DNA of 58,118 nt from Intrasporangium sp. (GTDB lineage Bacteria > Actinomycetota > Actinomycetes > Actinomycetales > Dermatophilaceae), in contig NZ_JAKDLO010000003.1 of assembly GCF_030452765.1 (NCBI RefSeq), forward strand, positions 1-58,118, given 5' to 3'. Below the pieces are notes generated by a model. That model was not told the DNA's origin. It was given only the letters and a program-made list of their open reading frames with translations, and did not search any database. How positions within the stretch are numbered: the first letter of the stretch is position 1; every line of letters begins with the position of its first letter. A program made the translations under genes and the position numbers. This document shows, piece by piece, positions 36,440 to 47,366 of this stretch.

Positions 36440-36482
36440 ACGGGCCCGGGACCGTGGCGACTGCCAGCTGTCCCGGGCCCGT
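36440..36482 (-). terminator. Strong hairpin between binding-protein and permease genes
   Basis: A perfect 13-bp stem (ACGGGCCCGGGAC 36440-36452 with GTCCCGGGCCCGT 36470-36482) and a 17-nt loop lie in the gap inside the operon. It probably terminates most transcripts after the binding-protein gene, or stabilises that mRNA, giving more binding protein than permease. Confidence 0.75.
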
Positions 36483-36499
36483 CGGACGTGCTTTCGAGG

Positions 36500-38110
36500 T
36501 TACTTCGACAGGGACGTGAACCGGAACTTGAAGGCTGCGTCGAGGGTCTCCTGGACACCCTTGACGTCGTCCTTGGCCACCGCGACCTGCGCGCCGTAGA
36601 GCATCGGCAGGGTGGGGACCTCCTTGGCGACCTTGTCCTGGATCTGGCCCAGCAGCTGCTCACGCTTGGTCTGGTCCGGCTCGGTCACCTGCGCCACGAG
36701 GAGCTTGTTCATCTCGTCGTTCGAGTAGTGCGACTGCAGGAAGTTGTTCGGCCCGAAGAACGGGGTCAGGTAGTTGTCCGCGTCCGGGAAGTCCGGGAAC
36801 CAGCCGAGCTGGTAGATCGGGTACGAGTCCTTCGCGCGCTCCTTGGAGTATGTCGTCCACTCGGCCGACTGGAGGTTGACCTTGAACAGGTTCGTCGCCT
36901 CGAGCTGCCGCTTGATCTCGTTGTACTCCTGGTCCGAGCTGCTGCCGTAGTGGTCCGGGTTGTACCAGATCTGCAGCGACACCGGCGTGCTCACCCCGGC
37001 GTCGGTGAGGAACTTCTTGGCCTCGTCGAGGTTCGGCTTCTCACCGTAGAGGGCCTTGAACGCCTCGTTCGCGCCGGGCAGGCCCGGGGGAACCTGAGAG
37101 AACGACGGCTTGTACGTGCCCTTGTAGACCTTCGTCGAGATCGCGTCGCGGTCGATGCTCGAGGCCATGGCCTGACGCACCGCGAGCTTCTGCGCGTCGT
37201 TGTCTCCTGGCATCGTCTTGAGGTTGAAGACCATGTAGCGCAGCTCGCCACCGGCGCCGGTGTAGACCTTGAGGCCGTCGACATTCTGTAGCGACTCGAT
37301 GTCGGTCGGCGTGAGCGAACGCCACGCGACGTCGATGTTCTTGTTCTGGATGTCGAGCTTGAGGTTGTCGGCGTCCGTGTAGTACTTCATCGTCACCTCG
37401 GCCACGTGCGGCTTGTTGAAGGCCCCGTTGTACGACGGGTTGGCCTTGAACTGTGCGACCTGGTTCTTCTGGTAGGTGCCGATCGTGTACGGGCCGGAGA
37501 AGCCCTGCGCCTTGACCGCCTCGTCGTCGGACAGCACCTTGTCGGCCGGGTAGACCTTCTCGTCGACGATCGGGCCGGCCGACGTCACGAGGATCTGCGG
37601 CCAGGTCTGGTCGTTGCCGTTCTTGAGGGTGAAGACGACCGTCTTGTCGTCTTTGGCCTCGACCGACTTCATGTTGCCGAGCAGGGACGCCGGGCCGTTC
37701 GGGTCGTTGATGTCGACGATCCGCTTGTACGAGAACGCGACGCTCTTGGCGGTCAGCGGGTCACCGTTGGCGAACTTCAGGCCGTCCTTCATGGTGCAGG
37801 TGTACTCGGTCGGGGTCGTGAACTCGCACTTCTCCGCGGCGTCCGGCTGGGGCTTGTTCTGACCCTCCGGGAAGTTCAGCAGGTACTGGAAGACCTGCGT
37901 CTGAACCTGCATCGAGCCGTTGTCGTACGCACCGGCCGGGTCGATCGATACCACTTTGTCGGTCGTACCGACGATGAGCGACCCGGTCCCGGCCCCCGCC
38001 CCCGCGGTGCTCTCGCTCTTGGTGCCGGGGTTCCCGGCACCACACGCCGAGACGAGCAGCCCCAACGTGGCCACGCCGGCCAGGGCTGCCGCCCCACGAC
38101 GAATCTGCAT
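36500..38110 (-). CDS. Peptide ABC transporter substrate-binding lipoprotein
   Basis: A 536-residue family-5 solute-binding protein (OppA/DppA type). It starts MQIRRGAAALAG with a lipobox VSAC (Cys at ~23) followed by a Gly/Ala/Ser-rich linker. Family text includes SVAFSYKRIVDINDP, GFSGPYTIGTYQK, LAVRQAMASSIDRDAIS and QLGWFPDFPDADNY. ATG 38110 follows GGAGGAAC. It heads the importer operon. The ligand is probably an oligopeptide, unproved. Confidence 0.94.
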   Translation of the reverse strand: MQIRRGAAALAGVATLGLLVSACGAGNPGTKSESTAGAGAGTGSLIVGTTDKVVSIDPAGAYDNGSMQVQTQVFQYLLNFPEGQNKPQPDAAEKCEFTTPTEYTCTMKDGLKFANGDPLTAKSVAFSYKRIVDINDPNGPASLLGNMKSVEAKDDKTVVFTLKNGNDQTWPQILVTSAGPIVDEKVYPADKVLSDDEAVKAQGFSGPYTIGTYQKNQVAQFKANPSYNGAFNKPHVAEVTMKYYTDADNLKLDIQNKNIDVAWRSLTPTDIESLQNVDGLKVYTGAGGELRYMVFNLKTMPGDNDAQKLAVRQAMASSIDRDAISTKVYKGTYKPSFSQVPPGLPGANEAFKALYGEKPNLDEAKKFLTDAGVSTPVSLQIWYNPDHYGSSSDQEYNEIKRQLEATNLFKVNLQSAEWTTYSKERAKDSYPIYQLGWFPDFPDADNYLTPFFGPNNFLQSHYSNDEMNKLLVAQVTEPDQTKREQLLGQIQDKVAKEVPTLPMLYGAQVAVAKDDVKGVQETLDAAFKFRFTSLSK

Positions 38111-38304
38111 CACGTTCCTCCTGGTTGATGTGCGGGCCGATCCGGTCGTCGTCAGTGCGCTGCCGGACGGCTGCAGGAACCGTACCTGTCGTAGGGGGGC
38201 GAAGAAAGGCCTTGCGGGGATTGTGGCCGATCTGAGGCCATCGTGTCCCAGATTGCCCCACACTGTGAATGCTGCGCGGTGGCCGGACCGGGTGAGAATG
38301 GGGC

Positions 38305-39303
38305 ATGAGCGCCGAACACCGTAACAGTGCCCCAGACCGACACGACAATGCCCCCGAGCAGACCGCCGACTCGGCGGCGACCCGGCCGGGCCGTCCGGCC
38401 CGCGACGACCAGGTGCCGACCGGCGGGGTCGTAGCCGGGCTCGATGGCACTGACAAGGACCGTACGGTCCTCGCCTTCGCCGTTCGCCAGGCCGAGATCC
38501 TCGGCGCTCCGCTTCACCTGCTGATGGCGCAGGAGGTGCACGCCGGCCTCGTCGGGGCGTGGGAGGCGGGCTTCATCCCCATGGGCCTTGAGTCCGAACT
38601 GGGCCAGCGCTCCTCGCGCGCCCTCGACGGGACGCTGCCGCGGCTGGCCGCGGATCACCCCGCTGTGACCGTCACGGCGAGCCAGCCGTGGGGGACCCCG
38701 TCGCAGGCATTGGTCGACGCGTCCGACCAGGCGAGGCTCGTCGTCGTGGGCAGCGGTCGCAAGGGGACGCTCGAGCGCATCCTGCTCGGCACGACCTCGC
38801 TCAACACGGCGATGCACGCCTCGTGCCCCGTGGTCGTCGTCGGCGACGACCCGGGAGACGTGCGACGCCCGGTCGTCGTCGGTGTCGACGGCAGCGACCA
38901 CAGCATCCGGGCGGCGACCGTCGCCGGGGACGAGGCGTCGCGCCGAGGCGTCGCCCTCGTCGTGGTGACGACGTGGTGGCTCGAGGTCGTCGACGGCATC
39001 GTCGTCACCGAAGAGGGGTCACCTCAGTGGGAGAGGGTCGAGTCCGGATATCGGAAGATGATCGACCAGGTCCTGCGGCCTATCCGGGACAAGCACCCCG
39101 ACCTGGCGATCGAGATCGACCTGCGCAACGCCCGCGCCGTAGGGACCCTGCTCGAACGAGCGGGCGACGCGGGCCTGGTCGTCGTGGGCGGCCGCGGGCA
39201 CGGCGGCTTCGCCGGTATGGCGCTGGGCTCGGTCAGCCACAAGGTGCTGCAGCGCTGCCTGATCCCGGTCGCGATCGTGCGTGCCCAGGCCCACACCGAC
39301 TGA
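38305..39303 (+). CDS. Tandem universal stress protein
   Basis: A 332-residue cytoplasmic protein with two UspA domains after a ~40-residue disordered N-terminus. The first domain starts VVAGLDGTDKDRTVLAFAVR and ends with the ATP-binding loop GSGRKGTLERILLGTTS. The second starts VVVGVDGSDHSIRAA and has GGRGHGGFAGMALGSVS. Two-domain ATP-binding USPs are common in actinobacteria and linked to dormancy or hypoxia. A GAGAAT box lies 5 nt before ATG 38305, perhaps leaderless. Confidence 0.93.
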   Translation: MSAEHRNSAPDRHDNAPEQTADSAATRPGRPARDDQVPTGGVVAGLDGTDKDRTVLAFAVRQAEILGAPLHLLMAQEVHAGLVGAWEAGFIPMGLESELGQRSSRALDGTLPRLAADHPAVTVTASQPWGTPSQALVDASDQARLVVVGSGRKGTLERILLGTTSLNTAMHASCPVVVVGDDPGDVRRPVVVGVDGSDHSIRAATVAGDEASRRGVALVVVTTWWLEVVDGIVVTEEGSPQWERVESGYRKMIDQVLRPIRDKHPDLAIEIDLRNARAVGTLLERAGDAGLVVVGGRGHGGFAGMALGSVSHKVLQRCLIPVAIVRAQAHTD

Positions 39304-39319
39304 CCCGCCTGACCCTCAC

Positions 39320-39565
39320 ATCGACAGTGCAGTAGTCCCGATCGACAGTGCAGCAATCCAGATCGATGGTGCAGTAGTCCCAATCGACAGTGCAGTAGTC
39401 CAGATCGATGGTGCAGTAGTCCCAATCGACAGTGCAGTAGTCCAGATCGATGGTGCGACAGAACTGCACTCTCGATCGACTGAGTTGCACTCTCGATCGA
39501 CTGAGTTGCACTCTCGATGGAGGGAGCTGCACTCTCGATCGACAGAACTGCACTCTCGATGGGGA
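39320..39565. repeat. Array of 21-bp repeats in two opposed orientations
   Basis: From 39320, six contiguous units of exactly 21 bp begin ATCGACAGTGCA or ATCGATGGTGCA and end GTAGTCC plus two or three bases (39320, 39341, 39362, 39383, 39404, 39425), plus a partial seventh at 39446. Units 3-4 and 5-6 form an exact 42-bp dimer repeat. From 39461, five 21-bp units contain TGCACTCTCGAT, the reverse complement of ATCGAGAGTGCA (39461, 39482, 39503, 39524, 39545). So one core is arrayed forward, then reverse. GC content is about 50%, far below the surroundings. It lies between convergent genes. Confidence 0.95.
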
Positions 39566-39574
39566 GGCGGGTAG

Positions 39575-39601
39575 GTCAGTCAGTCAGTCAGTCAGTCAGT
39601 C
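39575..39601. repeat. GTCA tetranucleotide microsatellite at a gene end
   Basis: GTCA repeats ~6.75 times, covering the stop codon (39596-39598) of the CNNM-like gene. As the stop is within the first repeats on the coding strand, changes in copy number would not alter the protein. Confidence 0.9.
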
Positions 39602-40606
39602 GGTCTCGTCGTCGAACCTGCCGATGACGCGCTCGAGAAGGTCCTCCATGGACACCAACCCGGCTGGCCGGCCGGGTTCGCCGACCAGGACCAGCTGCTG
39701 ACGACCGGCCCGCATCTTCTCGACCGCCTCGAGCAGGGTCAGGCCGGGAGGCAGGACGGTAGCCGGGGAGACGAAGCGGTCGATGAGACTGCCCTCAGGT
39801 GCGCGGACGGCGTCGCGCACATGCACGAGCCCGACCGGTGCCCCGGCGTCGAGGACGAGCAGCCGGGACCGCCCCGACCTGCGGGACAGTCCCTCGGCCT
39901 CGGTGCACGTCGCTCCGAGAGAAATGGTCACCGCTTCCGAGAGCGGCACCATGAGCGAGGAGAGGCGGTGCGTCTCCAGGTCGATCGCCCCGGCGAGGAT
40001 CCGGTGCTCCGGCTCGGTCAGGGTGCCGTGCTCCCGAGAGGAGGCGATGAGCAGCTGCAGCTCGCGCGGGCCGTGAGCCTGGGCGAGCTCCGGTTGCGGG
40101 GTCACGCCGACGAGCCGCAGCGTCAGGTTGGCCATGCCGTTGAGCAGCGCCAGGACTGGCCGGACCAGGCGAGCGAAAGCCCGGAACGGCAGCGCGAGCA
40201 GCACCGCCGACCGTTCCGGGTGGGAGATCGCCCACGACTTGGGCGCCATCTCTCCGACGACCATGTGCAGGAAGACGACGATGGCGACCGCGAAGATGAC
40301 ACCCACGACGGTAGCGACCTCGTCCGGAACCCGCACGGCACCGAGCGCCGAGCCCAGCAGGTCGGCAACGGCGGGCTTCGCGAGCGCGCCCAGCCCGAGG
40401 GTCGCCAACGTGATGCCGAGCTGCGCCCCGGCGAGCATGAGCGAGAGCTCGTGAGAGCCGGCCACCGCCGCTCGTGCTGCCCGGCTGCCTCCCCGGGCCT
40501 GGTCCTCGAGACGGTGACGGCGGCTGGCGACGAGCGCGAACTCCGCCGCGACGAAGAAGGCGTTGAGGGCCAGCAGGAGGACCGAGATCAGGAGTGCGGC
40601 CATCAT
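39596..40606 (-). CDS. CNNM/DUF21 transporter with CBS domains
   Basis: A 336-residue membrane protein of the HlyC/CorC (CNNM) family, linked to divalent-cation (Mg/Co) export or homeostasis. The DUF21 domain spans ~1-185 with several helices (LLISVLLLALNAFFVAAEFAL, VFLHMVVGEMAPKSWAI in the family pattern). Paired CBS domains lie at ~200-330 (VGLVHVRDAVRAP, GLVSMEDLLERVIG). It lacks the C-terminal CorC domain. The ATG overlaps the stop of the upstream paralogue by 4 nt. Confidence 0.92.
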   Translation of the reverse strand: MMAALLISVLLLALNAFFVAAEFALVASRRHRLEDQARGGSRAARAAVAGSHELSLMLAGAQLGITLATLGLGALAKPAVADLLGSALGAVRVPDEVATVVGVIFAVAIVVFLHMVVGEMAPKSWAISHPERSAVLLALPFRAFARLVRPVLALLNGMANLTLRLVGVTPQPELAQAHGPRELQLLIASSREHGTLTEPEHRILAGAIDLETHRLSSLMVPLSEAVTISLGATCTEAEGLSRRSGRSRLLVLDAGAPVGLVHVRDAVRAPEGSLIDRFVSPATVLPPGLTLLEAVEKMRAGRQQLVLVGEPGRPAGLVSMEDLLERVIGRFDDETD

Positions 40607-42018
40607 CGGGGCTCACCCTCAGCCTCGTCCACCGCAGTCGGGTGAGGTGACGTAGGTGGCGTGTCCAAGGCCTCGAGACGGACCACCTGCGCCACATGCC
40701 GGTCGACGGCGGTGACGACGAGACGAGCACCGCGGGCCGTCACGCGGCGCACCGTCCCCCCGGGTGCACCGACCTCGATCGGCTGCTCCGAGGTGGCGGT
40801 GACCTCGACCACATCGCCGATCACAGGTGTCCGTCCGAGGCGATCGAGCACGAGGCCGCTCACCGTCTCGAAGGGGTCCTCGGAGTCGAGCAGCAGCGCG
40901 GTGCTCGCCACCAGCTCGTCGAGCCTGAGCCGAGCCGGGATGAGCCAGGCACCCAGCCCATCGGCGAGGACACCTGTGTCGGGCTCGTCCTCCTCGTCGA
41001 AGATGTCGCCGACGACCTCCTCGGCGATGTCCTCCAGGGAGATGACGCCGGCGAAACCGCCGTGTTCGTCGATGACCACCGCGAGCTGCCGGTGCTCCCG
41101 ACGCAGCTGGTCGAGCACGTGCGCCAGCGGCGCGCTCTCCGGCACGAGGCTCGCCGGGGAGGCCACGTCACGCACGCGCGTCGAGGGCCGCTCGCAGGAC
41201 GGGACGGACAACACCTCGGCCAGCCCCGCGACCCCGACGATGTCGTCCCGGTCGCGGCCCGTGACCGGGAAGCGGGAATGACCGCTGTCGAGCAGTGCGA
41301 CGAGGTCGGACACGGTGGCCTGCGCCCCGATCGTCACGGTGCGCACCCGTGGGGTCAGGGCGTCGTCGGCCGTGAGCCGATGCAGTCGGAGCCCGCGTTC
41401 CAAGGTGCCCGACAGCTCGTCGGCGAGCAGCCCACCGGCGTGCGACTCGTCGATGATCGAGGTCAGGTCCTCGGCCGTGGCGCTGTGGTCGAGCTCCTCC
41501 ACCGGCTCGATCCCGACCGCCCTGAGCAACCGGGTGGAGGCGCTGTCGAAGAGGCGGACGACGGGGCCGACGACGGCAAGGTAGGCGAGGGTGCTCCGGC
41601 TCAAGGCCCGAGCCACCGCGACGGTCTGCGCGATCGCCAGGTTCTTCGGTGCCAGCTCGCCGAAGACCATCTGTACGACCGTCGAGAACACGAGAACCGC
41701 GGTGACGCTCAGACCGAGGCGAGCGGCATACGTGAGGCCGGTGAAGCCGAGCAGCTCCGCGAGCCCGACGCCGATGAGCGGCTCGGACACGTAGCCGACG
41801 AGCAGCGCAGTCACGGTGATCCCGAACTGAGCCGCCGAGAGTGCGAAGGACAGGCGCGACGTGACCCGCAGCGCGCGCTCGGCAGCGGCGTCACCCGACC
41901 GGGCGAGCTCACGCAGCGCGGCGCGGTCGACTGCCACGTAGGCGAACTCCTGCGCCACGAAGTAGCCGGTGCCCGCAGTGAGGCCCAGAACCAGGACGAT
42001 GCCGAGAACGAGACCCAT
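40603..42018 (-). CDS. CNNM/DUF21-CBS-CorC transporter
   Basis: A 471-residue paralogue of the next gene, longer by a C-terminal CorC/HlyC domain (~385-465). N-terminal helices carry [16 protein letters not shown] and [23 protein letters not shown] domains at ~215-345 include [21 protein letters not shown] (in two overlapping pieces). The pair of overlapping CNNM genes is common in actinobacteria and probably forms a complex in cation homeostasis. Confidence 0.93.
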   Translation of the reverse strand: MGLVLGIVLVLGLTAGTGYFVAQEFAYVAVDRAALRELARSGDAAAERALRVTSRLSFALSAAQFGITVTALLVGYVSEPLIGVGLAELLGFTGLTYAARLGLSVTAVLVFSTVVQMVFGELAPKNLAIAQTVAVARALSRSTLAYLAVVGPVVRLFDSASTRLLRAVGIEPVEELDHSATAEDLTSIIDESHAGGLLADELSGTLERGLRLHRLTADDALTPRVRTVTIGAQATVSDLVALLDSGHSRFPVTGRDRDDIVGVAGLAEVLSVPSCERPSTRVRDVASPASLVPESAPLAHVLDQLRREHRQLAVVIDEHGGFAGVISLEDIAEEVVGDIFDEEDEPDTGVLADGLGAWLIPARLRLDELVASTALLLDSEDPFETVSGLVLDRLGRTPVIGDVVEVTATSEQPIEVGAPGGTVRRVTARGARLVVTAVDRHVAQVVRLEALDTPPTSPHPTAVDEAEGEPR

Positions 42019-42174
42019 CCGTCAGAACCGCACCGTCGTGAACGAGTGGAGATGCCGGGCGTCACCCGGCCGGGGACTGTGGCCCTCCCGGGGCGACGAC
42101 GTCATGGGGGAAGGATACCGGGCCGGTCCGCCGAGCCAGGAATCGACGGCACATGTGTCACGATCGTCTCCGTC

Positions 42175-42639
42175 ATGCGTACCGAGAACCCGACACAGGG
42201 CCACGGCGGCAGGCAGCTGGTCGTCGGGGCCGCCCTGGTCGACGATGTCGCCGCACCAACGAGGCTGCTCGCGGCACGACGTACGGAACCTGCCGAGCTC
42301 GCGGGTGGCTGGGAGCTGCCCGGCGGCAAGGTCGACCCCGGCGAGTCGCCGCTGCTCGCCCTGCACCGCGAGATCAGCGAGGAGCTCGGCGTCGACATCG
42401 TGGTCGGACCCGCCGTGCCGGGCCCTCTTCCCGGCACGACCTGGCCCCTCGGCGACCGGTACGAGATGCTCGTGTGGCTGGTCGAGGTCGTCGGCGGTGA
42501 CCCGCGGCCCATCGAGGACCACGACCAGCTGCGGTGGCTGGACCGCGGCGCGCTGCACGACGTGCCATGGCTACCCGCCGACCGGCCGATCGTCGAGACC
42601 ATCGCGGCCCGCATGCACAGCCCCACCCCACGACCTTGA
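42175..42639 (+). CDS. Nudix hydrolase, MutT-like
   Basis: A 154-residue Nudix hydrolase. The Nudix box is complete at residues ~51-73 ([20 protein letters not shown], then LGV), matching GX5EX7REUXEEXGU. The rest, with [17 protein letters not shown], resembles (8-oxo-)dGTP diphosphatases that clean the nucleotide pool. ATG 42175 is used. It lies 13 bp before typA, which may be cotranscribed. Confidence 0.9.
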   Translation: MRTENPTQGHGGRQLVVGAALVDDVAAPTRLLAARRTEPAELAGGWELPGGKVDPGESPLLALHREISEELGVDIVVGPAVPGPLPGTTWPLGDRYEMLVWLVEVVGGDPRPIEDHDQLRWLDRGALHDVPWLPADRPIVETIAARMHSPTPRP

Positions 42640-42652
42640 GAGACTGACGCCC

Positions 42653-44572
<1,920 letters not shown>

Positions 44573-44669
44573 GCCGTGGGGGTCGCACATCGCCCACCAG
44601 GCCTGGATGGCTGGTGCGAGGGTGGCATCGTGGACCTCGCCATCGTCACCGTCCGATGATCGGAGACCC

Positions 44670-45542
44670 ATGCCCCGTCGTCTGCTCTTCGTGCACGCCC
44701 ACCCCGACGACGAGACGCTGACGTGCGGCGTGACGATGGCCCATCACGTGGCGGCCGGGGACGAGGTCCACGTCCTGACCTGCACCCTGGGCGAGGAAGG
44801 TGAGGTCATCCCGCCCGAGCTGCGTTACCTCCAGGGACGTTCGGATGACGCTCTGGCTGCCTTCCGGTACCGCGAGCTGCGGGAGGCCATGTCGCGGATC
44901 GGCGCACACCTGCACGTCCTGGGTGCAGACCCCGACTCGGGCCGGCTCTCGCGCTATCGCGACTCCGGGATGGCCGGTTCCGACGCGGCCACTCGCCCCG
45001 AGGCGTTCGCGGGCGCCGACCCCGACGAGGCCGCCGAGCTCGTCGCCCAGGTCATCCGTGCCGTCCGCCCAGAGCTGGTCGTCACCTACGACCCCGAGGG
45101 CGGCTACCGTCATCCGGACCACATCCAGACCCACCGGGTCACCCGAGCCGCCCTGTCCCGGCTCGCCGGCGAGGACCGGCCTTCTCGGGTCTTCCAGATC
45201 CTCATCGCGCACTCGTGGGCCCAGCAGGACCGCGCCCTCCTGCCGGAGCTCGGCGCGGCGGCATACGGCCTCGTCCTGCCTGGTGCGGACGACCCCTTCC
45301 CGCCGTCGGTCGTCCCGGATGCCAGGGTCACCCACGTCGTCGAGGACACCGCGGCGCGCGCGGTGAAGAACGCCGCACTGCGCGCACATCGCACGCAGGT
45401 CACCGTGGTCAGCGAGGACGTGCACGCCCTGTCGAACAACATCGCAGCCCGCACGAGCGAACGCGAGGGCTTCGGCCGGGTCGAGCCGCGGACCTGGGAG
45501 CCGATCGGCATCGGCGAACGGCACCGCTCACTCTTCTCCTGA
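44670..45542 (+). CDS. mshB: N-acetyl-GlcNAc-inositol deacetylase of mycothiol synthesis (MshB)
   Basis: MshB deacetylates GlcNAc-Ins, the second chemical step to mycothiol, the actinobacterial redox thiol. The 290-residue protein has the zinc ligands and catalytic base in HAHPDDE (His11, Asp13 base, Asp14) and GYRHPDHIQTH (His151). TCTLGEEGEVIPPE and the RYRDSGMAGSD loop closely match the mycobacterial enzyme. ATG 44670 follows GGAGA. Its presence argues for a mycothiol-making organism. Confidence 0.95.
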   Translation: MPRRLLFVHAHPDDETLTCGVTMAHHVAAGDEVHVLTCTLGEEGEVIPPELRYLQGRSDDALAAFRYRELREAMSRIGAHLHVLGADPDSGRLSRYRDSGMAGSDAATRPEAFAGADPDEAAELVAQVIRAVRPELVVTYDPEGGYRHPDHIQTHRVTRAALSRLAGEDRPSRVFQILIAHSWAQQDRALLPELGAAAYGLVLPGADDPFPPSVVPDARVTHVVEDTAARAVKNAALRAHRTQVTVVSEDVHALSNNIAARTSEREGFGRVEPRTWEPIGIGERHRSLFS

Positions 45543-45662
45543 GGGCACGACCTGCGCCGCTGGCAACGATTCGGGTACGGGACGCTCGCGCACGGCGCGG
45601 CCCCCGCGTATGACGTCCAGCCGGGGCTATCGTCCCGACAGGTAGACCCCTCCGGAGGAGCC

Positions 45663-47363
45663 ATGGCCCCCAACGACCGTCGCGGTACCGTCCTGCGGCT
45701 CGTCGCCTCGGTGCTTGTCCTCGGCGGCGCCTATATCGGCCTCTGCGCCTGGACGTCTCGGCATGTCCCGCCCGACGCGAGCGTCGGCGCAACCAGGATC
45801 GGCGGCATGTCCCCGGCCGCCGCCGCCGCCGTCGAACGGCAGGCCGCGACGCTGCTCGCCACCCCTGTCGTCGTCGCGGTGCCCGGGACCGATCGCACCA
45901 TCCAGGTCGAACCGGGCAAGGCAGGCTTCTCTGTCGATACCGAGGCCAGCCTCGACGGGCTCACCGGCTTCAGCCTCGACCCTCGGATCGTGTGGGAGAA
46001 GCTGACCGGGTCGGAGCAGCGGCCGCTGCTGACGCGCGTGGACGACCACCGGCTGACCGGCTACCTCGAGCAGATGGCACGTTCGGTGCAGGTGCCCGTG
46101 GTCGAGGGAAGCGTCGGCTTCGAGGACGGCGATGTGCGGGTCACCCTGCCTCGGGCCGGGCGTGTGCTCGACATAGCGGAGACCAAGCTCGCGCTGCGGC
46201 GCGCCTTCCCGGACGCGGCGACGGCGACGGCGGTTCTCAAGGACCTCGAGCCGAAGGTCAGCGCCGACCGCATCCGCTCGACCGCGGAAGGGTTCGCCCG
46301 CGAGGCCGTCTCTGCCCCGATCGTGCTCGTTGCCGACGGCAGACGAGCTGCCCTCCAGCCCGAGCGGTTCGCCACGGCCATCTCCTTCACCCCCGACGGA
46401 GCCGGTGGCCTCAAGCCGCAGTACGACGAGGCCAAGCTCGCCGACGTCATCGCCGAGACGGTCAAGGTCAGGACGAAGCCGGCCAGGAACGCGCACTGGG
46501 CCTTCGCGCCCGGCAACGGCCGGCCGAGGATCGTGCCGTCCACCGACGGGTCAGCCGTCGACGAGCAGGCCGTGACGCAGCAGGTCATCGCGGCCATGAC
46601 CTCCGACGCGCGGACCGTGACCATCAAACCCACCGTGACGCGGCCATCCTTCACCACCTCCGACGCGGACCGCGCCGGGGTCGAGGAGCTGGTCGTCGAC
46701 TTCAGGTCTCCCTTCCCGCCGCGGGACACGACCCGGACCCACAACCTCGTCGTCGCGACACGGACGATCGACGGCACCTACGTGCCTGCTGGAGGGACGT
46801 TCTCGCTCAACGGGGTTCTCGGCGAGCGGACGACCGCCAAGGGCTACGCCGACGGCACCGTCATCGTCGACGGCCGGCTGACCCGGGGTACCGGCGGCGG
46901 CATCTCCCAGGTCTCCACGACGATCTACAACATGGCCTACTTCGCGGGTGCCGACATCATCGAGGCGACCCCGCACGCCTTCTTCATCCCCCGCTACCCC
47001 GAGGGTCGCGAGGCAACCGTGTTCTGGCCGACGGTCGACAACAAGTGGCGCAACGACACGCCACACGGGATGCTCCTGCAGACCTGGGTCGAGGACGGCT
47101 ACGTCCACGGCCGGATCTGGTCGAGCAAGACGTGGGACGTCAAGTCGGTCAAGGGGCCGCGGCGAGACGTCGTGCCGCCCAAGACGGTTCGCGACGACGC
47201 GCTCAAGTGCTACCCCCAGCGGCCCAACCCGGGCTTCGACGTGACGGTGACCCGGCAGTGGTACCGGCCGGGGTCGTCGACGCTCGTGCGGAGCGAGGAC
47301 GTGCACACCCACTACATCCCGGAGAACCGGATCATCTGCACGAACCCCGACGCCAAGCCCTGA
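45663..47363 (+). CDS. VanW/YoaR-like peptidoglycan-binding protein
   Basis: A 566-residue exported or membrane-anchored protein. An N-terminal helix (VLRLVASVLVLGGAYIGLCA) is followed by two peptidoglycan-binding-4 type domains (~45-330) and a VanW domain (~355-470) with the signature FSLNGVLGERTTAKGY, GGGISQVSTTIYNMAYFAG and HAFFIPRYPEG. A tail with two Cys (LKCYPQ, IICTNPD) follows. The role is in the envelope, function unclear. GGAGGAG precedes ATG 45663. Confidence 0.92.
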   Translation: MAPNDRRGTVLRLVASVLVLGGAYIGLCAWTSRHVPPDASVGATRIGGMSPAAAAAVERQAATLLATPVVVAVPGTDRTIQVEPGKAGFSVDTEASLDGLTGFSLDPRIVWEKLTGSEQRPLLTRVDDHRLTGYLEQMARSVQVPVVEGSVGFEDGDVRVTLPRAGRVLDIAETKLALRRAFPDAATATAVLKDLEPKVSADRIRSTAEGFAREAVSAPIVLVADGRRAALQPERFATAISFTPDGAGGLKPQYDEAKLADVIAETVKVRTKPARNAHWAFAPGNGRPRIVPSTDGSAVDEQAVTQQVIAAMTSDARTVTIKPTVTRPSFTTSDADRAGVEELVVDFRSPFPPRDTTRTHNLVVATRTIDGTYVPAGGTFSLNGVLGERTTAKGYADGTVIVDGRLTRGTGGGISQVSTTIYNMAYFAGADIIEATPHAFFIPRYPEGREATVFWPTVDNKWRNDTPHGMLLQTWVEDGYVHGRIWSSKTWDVKSVKGPRRDVVPPKTVRDDALKCYPQRPNPGFDVTVTRQWYRPGSSTLVRSEDVHTHYIPENRIICTNPDAKP

Positions 47364-47366
47364 CGC

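Noticed and set aside
39320-39565. CRISPR array
   Set aside because: Repeats are contiguous without unique spacers, orientation inverts in the middle, and no cas genes are nearby.
39281-39574. Frames through the 21-bp array that encode heptapeptide repeats
   Set aside because: A 21-bp unit keeps every frame open by itself. The base composition is unlike local genes, and the frames begin inside the stress-protein gene or lack start signals.
39575-39601. Phase-variable tetranucleotide repeat controlling the CNNM gene
   Set aside because: The stop codon is in the repeat and the repeat lies after it, so slippage would not change the protein.
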